Positions 13,740 through 23,289 of a stretch of DNA of 64,000 nt are shown here, piece after piece (the first letter of the stretch is position 1; every line of letters starts with the position of its first letter). The notes beneath the pieces are model-generated. The model had not been told where the DNA came from, searched no databases, and saw nothing but the letters and a program-made list of their open reading frames with translations. Source of the DNA: a virus; the IMG/VR virus record IMGVR_UViG_3300033141_004289, positions 40,851-104,850 of that record, one strand, 5' to 3'. Made by a program: the position numbers and the translations under genes.

Positions 13740-15412
13740 TGTCGGAAGTAGAAAACCTTATTCAAGAACAGGCGACAACAAATTTAAATTTGGCTTTATT
13801 GCTAGATACTAAGGCCACATTTGACGATATTTTATTAGAGAATATGATATCTAATGAATTATTAGATACTAATTCAAATGCTATTGTCTCATTAGATAAA
13901 ACATTAAAATCTGAAATTACAAATCTTAGTTCTACTATTGCTAGTTTTAAATTAGATGAACCAGAAGAATTTAAAAGTCTTCCACTTCCAATAGAAACAA
14001 ATTTTCCGCTATTACCCGCACCAGAAGGCACAGTTTTTGACCAGAGTGAAGTTGTAAATGCTTTAACAGAATTACAACCAATTGAACCTGAATTAAGAAC
14101 TGTTATTAATGAAGCCGAAGATGATACTCAGATTTTATCGGATATATCTGAAACAGGTGACGATTCTGTATCTCATTTATCAGATATAAATGACGGTATT
14201 CAGGAAATTATATCCAGAGATGAAACAGAAGAGTTTGAATCTCAAAAAGGTGTAGCAGTAGATAGGCAAAAAGATAGTGAGGCCTCAGAAGGTTTATTTG
14301 AAGGAATGGGCGGAAAAGCTGCTGCATTAGCTGGTAAGGCCGGTGTTATTGGAGCAGTCGCACTTGCCACAGGTGCAATTGTAAAATCAGTTTTTGATGG
14401 ATTAACAGATGATAAGGTGATTCAAGATATTACAGGTAAGGCGAGAAAAGACCTTACTGCAAGTGAAGAATCCTTTGCAATATTATCAAATGTGGTTGAG
14501 ACACTTTCATTTGGTTTATTTAGTGCTAAAGAAACATTTGAGGCAGTACAACCTTTAGCAGAAGGATTTCAGAAGGCCACAGATGCTTTATTTGACCCAG
14601 ATGAAGGGGTATTTGGGTTCTTTACTAGTTCTGTTATAAAGCTATTTGAAGGTGATATAATGGGGGCCTTAGAGGATACTGTAATTGGTATTGCTAAGTT
14701 ACCTTTAAAAATATTTGAATTAGGTCAAAAAATTGGAACAGCTTTATTTGATTTGCTGCCTACAGATATTCAAAATCAAGTATCTGATTTTATAACTCCA
14801 ATTACTGACCCACTATTTAAATTCTTTTTTGAAGATATCCCAAATACATATCAGGCAATTGCTGACACTATTAAAAGCGGTTTTGATTTTATAATGGATA
14901 TTCCTAATAAAATTGAAACTATGGTAACTAATTTTACCGATTCAGTAATTGAGGGATTAACTAGTGCATTTGATTTTGTAGGTGATATCGCTTCAAAAAT
15001 AGCTGATAGTGTATCAAATTTTGCTTCTGATATAATTAATGGGATTAAAGGTAAGGCAGTTGAACTAGCAAGTGACCTTCCATTTGGGATAGGTGACAAG
15101 ATAGTGTCACTTTTTGACACTATTGAAGCTCCTGAGAAAAAAGAACCAGTTCAAAATAAAGGAATATTTAAACCCATTCTTTCTAAAGAAGCAGGAGAGA
15201 ATATTCCAATTTCAAAATCACCATCAGTTGTTGATGCCGAACCTACAGCAAAACTATCTAAAGAGAGATTTGACCAACAACAAGTAATTGTTCAATCAAC
15301 ACCACCTCAACCAATTATTATTGAAAAAGAGAAGAGAGAAGAAAAGAAAATAAGCAGAAGAACAGAGTCAAATGACATGACTTTATCAATGCTTGGAATG
15401 GGGAATTTCTAA
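13739..15412 (+). CDS. Tape measure protein
   Basis: 557 residues, close to T4 gp29 (about 590), so the tail should be of roughly T4 length. The protein has a helical acidic N-terminal half and a hydrophobic Ala/Gly-rich segment (GGKAAALAGKAGVIGAVALA, about residues 195-220). A second half follows with many amphipathic helices and DFI/IPN repeats (GFDFIMDIPNKIETMV, SAFDFVGDIASKIADSV, SNFASDIINGIKGKAVEL). A basic low-complexity tail precedes the end. The order chaperone, recoded chaperone, tape measure, tube initiators is classical. Confidence 0.8.
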   Translation: MSEVENLIQEQATTNLNLALLLDTKATFDDILLENMISNELLDTNSNAIVSLDKTLKSEITNLSSTIASFKLDEPEEFKSLPLPIETNFPLLPAPEGTVFDQSEVVNALTELQPIEPELRTVINEAEDDTQILSDISETGDDSVSHLSDINDGIQEIISRDETEEFESQKGVAVDRQKDSEASEGLFEGMGGKAAALAGKAGVIGAVALATGAIVKSVFDGLTDDKVIQDITGKARKDLTASEESFAILSNVVETLSFGLFSAKETFEAVQPLAEGFQKATDALFDPDEGVFGFFTSSVIKLFEGDIMGALEDTVIGIAKLPLKIFELGQKIGTALFDLLPTDIQNQVSDFITPITDPLFKFFFEDIPNTYQAIADTIKSGFDFIMDIPNKIETMVTNFTDSVIEGLTSAFDFVGDIASKIADSVSNFASDIINGIKGKAVELASDLPFGIGDKIVSLFDTIEAPEKKEPVQNKGIFKPILSKEAGENIPISKSPSVVDAEPTAKLSKERFDQQQVIVQSTPPQPIIIEKEKREEKKISRRTESNDMTLSMLGMGNF

Positions 15413-16044
15413 TGTCTGATTATAGAGACTTTTTAAGTAATAAAAAATATCAAGTTGTAATTGCCGGATTATCTGGTGGGCCAGTAGTGGCAGTTATGCA
15501 AAACGATTTATCTATAGCTGGTGGAAATGATTTCACAACTGCTGGAGAAGTGTTAAGAGATGTTCCAATTGCTGGTGCCGCTTTAACTGTAAAGGATAAG
15601 GCAGCGAGTTTAGTAAAAATTGCTGGACGATCTGTTACCTCTCAATTTGAAACTCGATTGGCTTGGAGTAATAGTTTAAAACCAAATTTTACTATTGAGA
15701 TGACCTTTTACCAAGATGATGCAAATGCTAATGATTCCATACTATCTCAATATAAAAGAATAAAAAGTGCTGTACTCCCAACAGCTCAAGGTAAATTTTA
15801 TAAAGCACCACTAGGTTACAAAATTGGTAACTTAAAGGGTCAATCTTTGAGGCCAAGTGGAACACTTAGTATTCAAATTGGTGAATGGTTTAGAGCAACA
15901 AATGTAGTTATGGTTTCAGAAAATTTTACCTTCTCTAAAGAAGTAAATATTAATGGTCAACCTTTATTTGCTACTGGTTCAATTACTTTAGAACCATTTA
16001 AAGCAGTAACCTACAAAGAATACCAAGATTATTTTATTGATTAG
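15412..16044 (+). CDS. Baseplate tail-tube initiator (gp48/gp54-like)
   Basis: 210 residues; ATG overlaps the previous TAA. The N-terminal strand FLSNKKYQVVIAGLSGGPVV, the long middle SLKPNFTIEMTFYQDDANAN and the C-terminal SENFTFSKEVNINGQPLFATGS followed by LEPFKAVTYKEYQDYF suggest the tube-like fold of proteins that cap the tape measure and start tube growth on the baseplate. Position between tape measure and gp53-like protein agrees with T4 gene order (29, 48, 54). Confidence 0.65.
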   Translation: MSDYRDFLSNKKYQVVIAGLSGGPVVAVMQNDLSIAGGNDFTTAGEVLRDVPIAGAALTVKDKAASLVKIAGRSVTSQFETRLAWSNSLKPNFTIEMTFYQDDANANDSILSQYKRIKSAVLPTAQGKFYKAPLGYKIGNLKGQSLRPSGTLSIQIGEWFRATNVVMVSENFTFSKEVNINGQPLFATGSITLEPFKAVTYKEYQDYFID

Positions 16045-16052
16045 GATTTTAT

Positions 16053-16430
16053 ATGACCAAAGAAGCAGAAGCTAAAGCATTTTTTATAAATTTAGACCTT
16101 GAATCACCTGAGAGATTCGATATGTCTCGTTTTATGCTTTATGACGAAGATGTTTTTGAACCAATCACTTCTCATGTTCTTGAAACAATTAAGGGATTAG
16201 AGGCCGGTGGCCAATATGTTGTAACAGGAGAAGATTATAGACCTGATTCTGTTAGTGATAAAATCTATGGAACAACAGAATATTGGTGGATTTTATTAAT
16301 ATATAATGAAAAACTTTCATTTAATGATTTACAGCATGGGGATGAAATCCGATTCCCTTCAATTCAGGCATTAGAAGATTTATATTTTAGTTTAAAAGTA
16401 CAGCAAAATAATGTTGATAGGGAAGATTAA
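16053..16430 (+). CDS. Baseplate wedge protein gp53-like with LysM-type domain
   Basis: 125 residues. The C-terminal half has the LysM-like signature of T4 gp53 and relatives: YRPDSVSDKIYGTTEYWWIL, then LIYNEKLSFNDLQHGDEIRF-P. In T4 gp53 joins wedges around the hub; the LysM fold is structural here rather than a cell-wall binder. The stop overlaps the next ATG (TTAATG). Confidence 0.75.
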   Translation: MTKEAEAKAFFINLDLESPERFDMSRFMLYDEDVFEPITSHVLETIKGLEAGGQYVVTGEDYRPDSVSDKIYGTTEYWWILLIYNEKLSFNDLQHGDEIRFPSIQALEDLYFSLKVQQNNVDRED

Positions 16431-17560
16431 TGAGTTTCGGAGTTGATGGACAATACATTTTATCAATTAGTTTAAATGGAAATTCTGACTTTATTGAACC
16501 AGAGGATTTGGAAGAACTAACTATTTACGAATATGCTGGAAATATATTACCTACATTTGAATTAAATTTTAGATCAAATGACGAAACATTATTAAAATCT
16601 TTAAATGAGGGTAACTCTATTAATGTTCAAACTGGTAAATCAACCAGTGAGTCAATTGATATATCTCTTTATCCAAATACTTTAAAGACCGTTAAAGATG
16701 GCCCTGATATGCGATATTATGAGGTGAAAGGTTTTGCTGCTTCAATTAGTTATATCACAAACCATAATTTACAAATAACAGATGAAAAATCTGGTATTGA
16801 AGTAGCTATAGAATTAGGAAATGACAATTTTTCTAAAGTGGAATCTAATGTTTTTAAATCAAGTGATAAGCAAAAATGGATTCAGCCAAATATTACAGAT
16901 AAACAATTTATGAACCAAGTTATTTTACATAGTGACCTTGGCACATCATTTCCAGTTTATGGGATTACCTCAGATGGAATATTTATTGTAAAAGATTTAT
17001 TAAAAGCTCTTAGCTCAGGGTTTGATTGGAGATTAACTAAAAATCCGTTAAAGCCAAATGATATATCATATGATTCAGATGTAACTATTGACTCTAAATC
17101 TGGATTTATAAATAGTTGGATTGGCTACGGTAAAGAATTAAAAGTTATTAATTCAATAGATGGAAAGGTTGAAAGCGTTTTTGAAGACCCAGAAGTAATT
17201 ATGTCAATGTCTAAAGAATTGGATAAATCAAGTGACATAGAAAGAAGATTTGGTGGGACTAGAAATATTAATGATAATGTTCATGCTAAATTTTGGGAAA
17301 GCCATAACCATAATTTACAATCTTTGGCAAATTTATCAAAAATTGATAACACCCTCAGTTTTACAGATCAATTTCATTATGTGAAGCCATTAGATGTTGT
17401 AATGTTTACGGAAGAATCAAATTCTAATACAATTCAAGCAGGCGAAGAACAATCTGGATTATACATTGTTTCAGGTGTTGTTAGAACATTTCAAATGAAA
17501 AGAACTAGTACAGTATTAATATTAAATAGAGAAGCATTTAATCAGGTGAAAAATACATAA
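16430..17560 (+). CDS. Baseplate hub protein (gp27-like)
   Basis: 376 residues, next to gp53-like and spike genes. The start DGQYILSISLNGNSDFIEPEDL then LTIYEYAGNILPTFELNF matches the first tube-like domain of hub proteins such as T4 gp27 and P2 gpD. Later come TDKQFMNQVILHSDLGTSFPVYG (hub second domain) and a C-terminal barrel (VVMFTEESNSNTIQAGEEQSG, YIVSGVVRTFQMKRTSTVL). The hub carries the spike encoded next. Confidence 0.75.
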   Translation: MSFGVDGQYILSISLNGNSDFIEPEDLEELTIYEYAGNILPTFELNFRSNDETLLKSLNEGNSINVQTGKSTSESIDISLYPNTLKTVKDGPDMRYYEVKGFAASISYITNHNLQITDEKSGIEVAIELGNDNFSKVESNVFKSSDKQKWIQPNITDKQFMNQVILHSDLGTSFPVYGITSDGIFIVKDLLKALSSGFDWRLTKNPLKPNDISYDSDVTIDSKSGFINSWIGYGKELKVINSIDGKVESVFEDPEVIMSMSKELDKSSDIERRFGGTRNINDNVHAKFWESHNHNLQSLANLSKIDNTLSFTDQFHYVKPLDVVMFTEESNSNTIQAGEEQSGLYIVSGVVRTFQMKRTSTVLILNREAFNQVKNT

Positions 17561-18330
17561 TGTTAATTAGATTATCAGAACATATGGTGCCAGTTAAGGG
17601 TTTAAGCAAACCGCTTAAAGGTATTGTAGTAGATAATGAAGACCCAAAAAAATTAGGTAGAGTTAAATGTACTATTGCTGGAATCATGGAAGCAGATAAA
17701 GAAAAACTTCCTTGGATCACATCTCCATATAGTCCATCTAAATTTGATGTACCCGAAATAAACGAAGAATTAATAATTGAATTTCCGTATGGTAATGTCT
17801 ATAATCCGTTTTTCACAGGATATTGGCACAATGAAGCAAACCACGATACACTTTTTGACACTGATTACCCTAATAGTTTTGGCATTTCTAAGCAAGGCTT
17901 CATCCTAAAATATAATAAAACATTAAAAAAAGGTGAGTTTATTCATCCATCTGGAACCACAGCTACTTTATTAGAAGACGGCACTCTCCAAATAAATATT
18001 GCTAAAGACCTTGCTCTAGTAATATCGGGAAAAGTTACCCAGTCTGTTACAGGAGATATTGAATTTTCATCAGACGGTAATTTAAAATTAATTGGTAAAG
18101 GTGGTGTTGAAGTCACTAGTGATGGAAGTGCTAAGTTTGCTGGAAAAGGTAGCACAGAAGTTGGTGATGGTGGAAGTAGTACAGAAGTTAAAGGAACCAG
18201 TATTTTATTAGCTGGTGGTGGACTTGGTGTAGCACTACTTACATCGCAAACAATAGCTGTCGGGAATCTCGGTGCTCCTGTAGTGGGGAACATAATAGAA
18301 GGAAGCAGTAAGGTGTTTGCACCTAAATAA
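17560..18330 (+). CDS. Tail spike / baseplate central spike (gp5 OB plus beta-helix, no lysozyme)
   Basis: 256 residues; ATG overlaps the preceding stop. Residues 12-85 form the gp5/gpV OB domain (LKGIVVDNEDPKKLGRVKCT, PWITSPYSP, ELIIEFPYGNVYNPFFTGYW). From about residue 130 there is a repetitive beta-helix (SGKVTQSVTGDIEFSSDGNL, GKGGVEVTSDGSAKFAGKGS) ending in a Gly-rich cap. Unlike T4 gp5 there is no lysozyme domain between OB and needle, so cell-wall digestion must come from another protein. Confidence 0.85.
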   Translation: MLIRLSEHMVPVKGLSKPLKGIVVDNEDPKKLGRVKCTIAGIMEADKEKLPWITSPYSPSKFDVPEINEELIIEFPYGNVYNPFFTGYWHNEANHDTLFDTDYPNSFGISKQGFILKYNKTLKKGEFIHPSGTTATLLEDGTLQINIAKDLALVISGKVTQSVTGDIEFSSDGNLKLIGKGGVEVTSDGSAKFAGKGSTEVGDGGSSTEVKGTSILLAGGGLGVALLTSQTIAVGNLGAPVVGNIIEGSSKVFAPK

Positions 18331-18340
18331 AGGATATTTT

Positions 18341-18571
18341 ATGCAGCATTATCAGTGTAAATGTGGAAAAACGAAAGCAAGTGGTTCTATGCCACCTTAT
18401 AAATGTGACTGGTGTGAAGATTGTAATTCTAGTATTGCATTAGGGCCTAAAGCACATAGAGATAGAATCCCTCATAAATACATTGAAACTAAAGTTAAAA
18501 TAGATGGCGGGTATGGCGTACTTACTAAGTGCGAATATTGTTTAATAACTAAGGATAAATTAGAAGGATAG
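18341..18571 (+). CDS. Small Cys-rich zinc-binding protein next to the spike
   Basis: 76 residues from ATG 18341 with AAGGA six bases upstream (an in-frame TTG at 18317 inside the spike gene is less likely). It has three Cys clusters: YQCKCGKTKASG, KCDWCEDCNSSI and LTKCEYC, plus several His (HRDRIPHKY), suited to one or two metal ions. Genes directly after a spike often encode the spike tip or a hub accessory, for example PAAR-type tips, but this is not a PAAR sequence. Metal binding is well supported by the pattern; the tip role is only a suggestion. Confidence 0.7.
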   Translation: MQHYQCKCGKTKASGSMPPYKCDWCEDCNSSIALGPKAHRDRIPHKYIETKVKIDGGYGVLTKCEYCLITKDKLEG

Positions 18572-18573
18572 TA

Positions 18574-20079
18574 ATGGCCTTAATTTTTACTGACAACCAG
18601 ATTAAATCATTAACAAAGGACACACTAGACCTTCCTTTAATTATTGATAATCCAAGTGAGGGAACTGGTTTAATCCAACAACAAGCAGCTATTCAAGTAG
18701 CTAAAGATGAAATTTATATTGTTGACCAACAGAATAAGGTTTTTAGCAATCATTGGATTGATGTTATATCCAAATACCATACCGAACTTGAAAGGCTAAA
18801 TAAGACAGTTAAATCACTTTATAGCGAGGTTATTTTAGACGATGGGGCAAGAGGCTTACCAGATCATTATACCCCTACATGGCCTAATCTTGTTCCAATA
18901 GTTGTTGATCAAAATAATGGATCACCAACTTCTGTTAGTGGAGTACAATCTGAAACTGAAAGAATTGCTACACTTGAGTCCTCAATTGACAAGTTAATCA
19001 ATGGATTTACAGGAACTGGTTCAGTTGATGATGTATTAGATGACCCATACACCATTGGTGACGGTTTTTTATCTACATCAGCTACTTTAACTTCTGGTGA
19101 TTTAGTTATTGTAGATAGTGGTGGCTCATCAATGTTGGTATTAATTGGAGCAGCTGGTGGTTTTTGTACTCCAACTGCTACCCCCGATACAGAGGCCCAA
19201 TGTACTATTGAAGGTGGTGCATGGACTAGTACAACTTCTATTATTATACTCTCAACGGATAAAAATTTTGGTGCTGGTGCTAGAATTAGAAACTTTCATA
19301 GTGGATTTACAAATAGTGAGAGAGGTCATCAAGGTGCGCCCAATTATGCCTTTGATGTTATGGTTTATTTTGAGGGTGAAATCACCACTAATACTACTGG
19401 TTGGAAGATTAATTTAAACGATCAAAAAACAAGTTTAGAAAATAATGACGATATTGCGCCAAGAAATGCTTCAAATATACTCGAGTTAGCTGAACTAAAT
19501 GTAGTAATCCCAGATATTACAATTTGGGAAGGGATTGTAATTGTTGACCCAAATGGAAAATTCACTGATGCATCTTTAGTTTTATATATTTCAGATAATG
19601 TTGTAACTAGGAATTTTACTGTTCCATTAAGAATTGGTGAAATAAATATTAATTTAGGAAGTGTTGTTCAAGCTGGTGACGGTAGTGTAGTTGAGTCTGG
19701 TGTTTATGGGGATTTATGGAAATTTGTTTTAATTAGAATTTCTAAATCAGGTGGTTCATTAACTGGTTATTATGGAATGGATTTAGGGATAATTCATTTT
19801 GATACAAAAATTGCTAATGCAAATAGTCAATTAGAGCAATATGAGAATACTTTTGCAATCACACTAATTATAGAAGATACTATAGTTGGTCAAATATCTT
19901 TCGAGGTAGAATCAGTAGTTGATTTTTCAATAGGTCAAACTGTTAAAGTTATGGATAACGAATCAGTGGTTTATACTCGTATTATTAATAACATTCTCGG
20001 TTCTGATATAATTTTAGATAGTGGCATACCCTCAATATTAACTACTGGAAACCAAGCTAGAATTGTGAGGCAGAAATAA
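18574..20079 (+). CDS. Baseplate-region structural protein, unknown type
   Basis: 501 residues between spike and gp25-like genes, thus almost surely baseplate. A helical N-terminus (QQAAIQVAKDEIYIVDQQN, DVISKYHTELERLNKTVKSL) precedes beta-rich domains. The stretch GGFCTPTATPDTEAQCTIEG then GAW is a Cys-containing loop. C-terminal domain: DTIVGQISFEVESVVDFSIG, TVKVMDNESVVYTRIINNIL. I recognise no named family. Confidence 0.65.
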   Translation: MALIFTDNQIKSLTKDTLDLPLIIDNPSEGTGLIQQQAAIQVAKDEIYIVDQQNKVFSNHWIDVISKYHTELERLNKTVKSLYSEVILDDGARGLPDHYTPTWPNLVPIVVDQNNGSPTSVSGVQSETERIATLESSIDKLINGFTGTGSVDDVLDDPYTIGDGFLSTSATLTSGDLVIVDSGGSSMLVLIGAAGGFCTPTATPDTEAQCTIEGGAWTSTTSIIILSTDKNFGAGARIRNFHSGFTNSERGHQGAPNYAFDVMVYFEGEITTNTTGWKINLNDQKTSLENNDDIAPRNASNILELAELNVVIPDITIWEGIVIVDPNGKFTDASLVLYISDNVVTRNFTVPLRIGEININLGSVVQAGDGSVVESGVYGDLWKFVLIRISKSGGSLTGYYGMDLGIIHFDTKIANANSQLEQYENTFAITLIIEDTIVGQISFEVESVVDFSIGQTVKVMDNESVVYTRIINNILGSDIILDSGIPSILTTGNQARIVRQK

Positions 20080-20447
20080 TGTTCTATAAAGATGTAAATT
20101 CAATTACCTCTACAAACAGACCAGATGTAACAGATGTTGATGCTATCACTCAGGCCCTATTGAATTTAATTAGAACAAGAAAAGGTGAAAGACCATTTAA
20201 TAATGATTTTGGATTAGATATTGAAGATAGATTATTTGATTTAATGGATGATGGTACAAAATTAGAAATACTAACTGAAATTTTTGATGCAGTTAGTAGA
20301 TATGAGCCAAGAGTTGAATTAAGTAGATCAAGAAGTGATATAGAATTTGATGAAGAAAATAATAAAATTGAGATTACATTAGTTTTCTCAATACTTGGTT
20401 TTGAAGATGATAAATTATTCGAAGTAACTACTAGCCTTGAGAGATAA
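20079..20447 (+). CDS. Baseplate wedge protein gp25-like (GPW/gp25 family)
   Basis: 122 residues, ATG overlapping the previous TAA. The family pattern is complete: DAITQALLNLIRTRKGERPF-NNDFGLDIEDRLFD, then LTEIFDAVSRYEPRVELSRS and KIEITLVFSILGFEDDKLFE. gp25 joins the wedge to the sheath start and triggers contraction. It is followed three bases later by the gp6-like gene, as in most contractile phages. Confidence 0.9.
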   Translation: MFYKDVNSITSTNRPDVTDVDAITQALLNLIRTRKGERPFNNDFGLDIEDRLFDLMDDGTKLEILTEIFDAVSRYEPRVELSRSRSDIEFDEENNKIEITLVFSILGFEDDKLFEVTTSLER

Positions 20448-20449
20448 TA

Positions 20450-22678
20450 ATGGGTGAATTCATAATTGACGTAAATTCAGTAAATAATGTAGCAATTAGA
20501 AGTGATCTTGAAGCCTTTATTGCTTCCAGACCAGATGCCGATAAATGGAGTCAATTTTTCCAATCTTCAAGTGGTCAAATAACAGTTGATTTAATTGCAG
20601 CATTTACAGCTTTTTTAAAATATGACAGCATCTCGTCACGAAGAGAAAACTATCTTCCTTATGCTCAAACTCGTGGAGGTATAGTAGCTGGTGCACAGCA
20701 ATTAGGTTATTCCGTAAATCGAGGTAGAAATGCAATTATTGAAATCACTTTTACTCCTCTTAATTCTGGTGTGTATCCTCAGTGGTATGTATTAGGTTCA
20801 GTAAATGGATATGGACTTGTATTATTAGATGAAACTGTTTATAACGCTGGTGTTTCTGTAACTGTTTCGTGTGTAGTAGGGGATATTTTAGACCAGACTA
20901 TTCAAGCAACAACAGATAGTAGTGCAACTTTTAGATTTACAGAAAAAAGAGTTTCAGAAGATGTTCGTATTTATATTGGCGCCACACTAGTTAGTCACTC
21001 CTCAGATATACTTGATCTACTAATTGATAAATTTTTTATTCAAAGCAATGCTGTTGGTTCAGTTGATGCTAAATTTTTAAATCAGTCATCAGCTTCTTTA
21101 AGATATAATAATGGCGATAATATTAAACTTGAATGGATTGAATTAAAGGATATTTCATTTACTGAAAGCTCTGTTTTATTAGATGAAACAGAAGGAACTT
21201 TAACTGCAATTACCATAACAGATTTATTTCAATCCTTTGAAACAAATGAAAGTGTTAAAGTTAATGCCCCATTACAAAATGAAACAAAATTTACTATTCG
21301 TGGTAGAAATGATTATAGCAAAATATTGCTTTTAGCTGACCCTGACTTTATTGCTGCTGGTGGAAGAGATACTGCAATTGCTGCTATAGTCGAAATTTTT
21401 GCAATTAGAAATGATTTATCTATTTTAACAGCAGTTGAAAAACAAGCATTGCTAGATTCTATTTTTGCTAATAGGCCATTTGGTGTTCAGCCACCAATTA
21501 TTATTGACCCCATTATGAATTTTTTAGAAGTTGCGGTTAATTTATATTTAGAATCTGGTGTTGTTGGTGACCCAAATGCAGAAGTTAGAGCAATTTTAGA
21601 AACTTATGAAAAGAAGTTATCTACACCAGAAGAAATTCAAACAATAGATTTTATAGAAATTGAAAAATTAATGACTGCTTCTGATCTAATTAGAATATCT
21701 AGAATTGTTGTTAAATATAGTACATGGATTGGAAGTAGTGTTTATAGAAGAGGCCTCCATGTTGAACCAACTGTACCAAATACCTTTATTTATGAAGCAC
21801 TTGGATTTGTAAGATATTCTGGTTCTGTAGAACCAATATGGCCTGATCCAATTCCATTAGTTTTACCTTTAGTTGGTTTTGAATACGGCCAACAGGTTAC
21901 AGATAATGAATTAATTTGGGAATCCATTCAAGAAGCTCCTACACTTGACCCATGGGAAGCTGATAAAGTTTATCGTGTCGGTGATGAAGTTAGACATACT
22001 GGATTTGTTGGTAATGACCCAGAAGCATCTTTTAGACTAGTACGGGTTTTACATAGGTCTGGTGAATCAACAATAGCTCTAGGTGCTTCAAAAATAGATC
22101 AAACTGTAACTTATACAGCAGATGTTCTTGGAGCAATTGGAAATGGAATCTCATTAGTTTTTGATGGGATTGATGATTTAGATACCGTAACAGGTGCTTG
22201 GAATTTATCCAACCCCGCAAATACAGTATCCTTTGCTGGTCAATTAGGAACCTTTGTTCCAACAATTATTACAGTGACTTTAGAAGGTGGGTTAGATGCC
22301 TATGATGCCGAACCAGTATGGCCTATCCCTGCAAGTCTTTTAGGGCCAGATGAGAGATCATTTGTTGATGATAATCAAATATTATGGTTAATGATTGAAA
22401 AGAGTGGAACACCTTCTGCTTGGAGTAGTAATACACTTTATGAAAATGGTGATACAGTTATTCCAACTATTGTAGATTCAGGCCAAGTTAATATTATGTT
22501 TCAGATGGTTGCTTTTATCGGAAAATCGGGCAACAGTGGGCCAATTTTTCCAATATCATTCGGTGAGACAGTAATTGATGGTCATGTTGAATGGGTTACA
22601 AGGACAAAAACCGATAGTCCTGAAAGTCCTTTATCGAATGAATATTATTTAATTAGTGAAGACATAACAGTAAGTTAG
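20450..22678 (+). CDS. Baseplate wedge protein gp6-like (baseplate J family), with inserted domain
   Basis: 742 residues (T4 gp6 is 660). The N-terminal half has baseplate J features: SISSRRENYLPYAQTRGGIV-type opening and GYSVNRGRNAIIEITFTPLN. The middle has DPDFIAAGGRDTAIAAIVE and VGVQ-type PIIIDPIMNFLEVAVNLYLE. The C-terminus is extended by variable domains, including one around 22105-22310 (TYTADVLGAIGNGISLVF ... VTLEGGLDAYDA) that recurs in the 36071 and 40870 products. It forms the wedge ring dimers above gp25. Confidence 0.85.
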   Translation: MGEFIIDVNSVNNVAIRSDLEAFIASRPDADKWSQFFQSSSGQITVDLIAAFTAFLKYDSISSRRENYLPYAQTRGGIVAGAQQLGYSVNRGRNAIIEITFTPLNSGVYPQWYVLGSVNGYGLVLLDETVYNAGVSVTVSCVVGDILDQTIQATTDSSATFRFTEKRVSEDVRIYIGATLVSHSSDILDLLIDKFFIQSNAVGSVDAKFLNQSSASLRYNNGDNIKLEWIELKDISFTESSVLLDETEGTLTAITITDLFQSFETNESVKVNAPLQNETKFTIRGRNDYSKILLLADPDFIAAGGRDTAIAAIVEIFAIRNDLSILTAVEKQALLDSIFANRPFGVQPPIIIDPIMNFLEVAVNLYLESGVVGDPNAEVRAILETYEKKLSTPEEIQTIDFIEIEKLMTASDLIRISRIVVKYSTWIGSSVYRRGLHVEPTVPNTFIYEALGFVRYSGSVEPIWPDPIPLVLPLVGFEYGQQVTDNELIWESIQEAPTLDPWEADKVYRVGDEVRHTGFVGNDPEASFRLVRVLHRSGESTIALGASKIDQTVTYTADVLGAIGNGISLVFDGIDDLDTVTGAWNLSNPANTVSFAGQLGTFVPTIITVTLEGGLDAYDAEPVWPIPASLLGPDERSFVDDNQILWLMIEKSGTPSAWSSNTLYENGDTVIPTIVDSGQVNIMFQMVAFIGKSGNSGPIFPISFGETVIDGHVEWVTRTKTDSPESPLSNEYYLISEDITVS

Positions 22679-22686
22679 GAAATTTA

Positions 22687-23280
22687 ATGAGTACATTAGA
22701 TAGTTCAATTCAGTTAATTGCAGAAAAGCTTAGAAGTGATGAGTTTTTCATTAAATTTGCTGAATTATTAGATAATGAAAAAGCTAATTATGATGTTGAT
22801 TTTAGTGATGTAAAGTATAAATTACTTGACCCTACTCAATTAAGAGAAGATGCAATTAAAGAAATAATTGATGAATTAGGCTTTAATTATATTAGAAACT
22901 TAATGGATACCCTTACAAATATCGAATTTAATGTTTTGATAGATTTCATTTCTCTGTTAAACTTATTGAAAGGGTCAAGAGAAGGTTTAGAAGTTGTTTT
23001 AAAGTTACTTGGTTTTGACTCTGTAATCACTGAATGGTGGGAAGCGTCACCCCAGAAAGAACCATTAACCTTTGATATTACAATTATCATGAACACTTCT
23101 TTAGTACCTGATTTTTTACTAACATTAGAAAAAGTAAAAATATTTATTCAACATTATGTACTGCCTAAGTTAGAATTAATTGATTTTAAATTTATTTTAG
23201 ATTCTTTCTTAGAGCAAAACCTTAATTTAGCAGGGTTTGTCAGGATGAAACATTTCGGTACAATAGTAAATAAATTATAA
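22687..23280 (+). CDS. Baseplate protein, P2 gpI-like tail protein
   Basis: 197 residues. The order of helical N-terminus, LDPTQLREDAIKEIIDELGF, then a domain around SLLNLLKGSREGLEVVLKLL-GFDSVITEWWE and the ending IQHYVLPKLELIDFKFIL fits tail protein I, which attaches fibres to the wedge. It sits between gp6/J-like and the first tail fibre gene, the canonical J-I-H order of P2-type baseplates. Confidence 0.75.
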   Translation: MSTLDSSIQLIAEKLRSDEFFIKFAELLDNEKANYDVDFSDVKYKLLDPTQLREDAIKEIIDELGFNYIRNLMDTLTNIEFNVLIDFISLLNLLKGSREGLEVVLKLLGFDSVITEWWEASPQKEPLTFDITIIMNTSLVPDFLLTLEKVKIFIQHYVLPKLELIDFKFILDSFLEQNLNLAGFVRMKHFGTIVNKL

Positions 23281-23289
23281 GGATTAGAT

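Noticed and set aside
17943-18293. 116-codon leftward frame opposite the spike gene
   Set aside because: Pro/Ser-rich product typical of reverse reading through Gly/Thr-rich beta-helix codons; no start signals.
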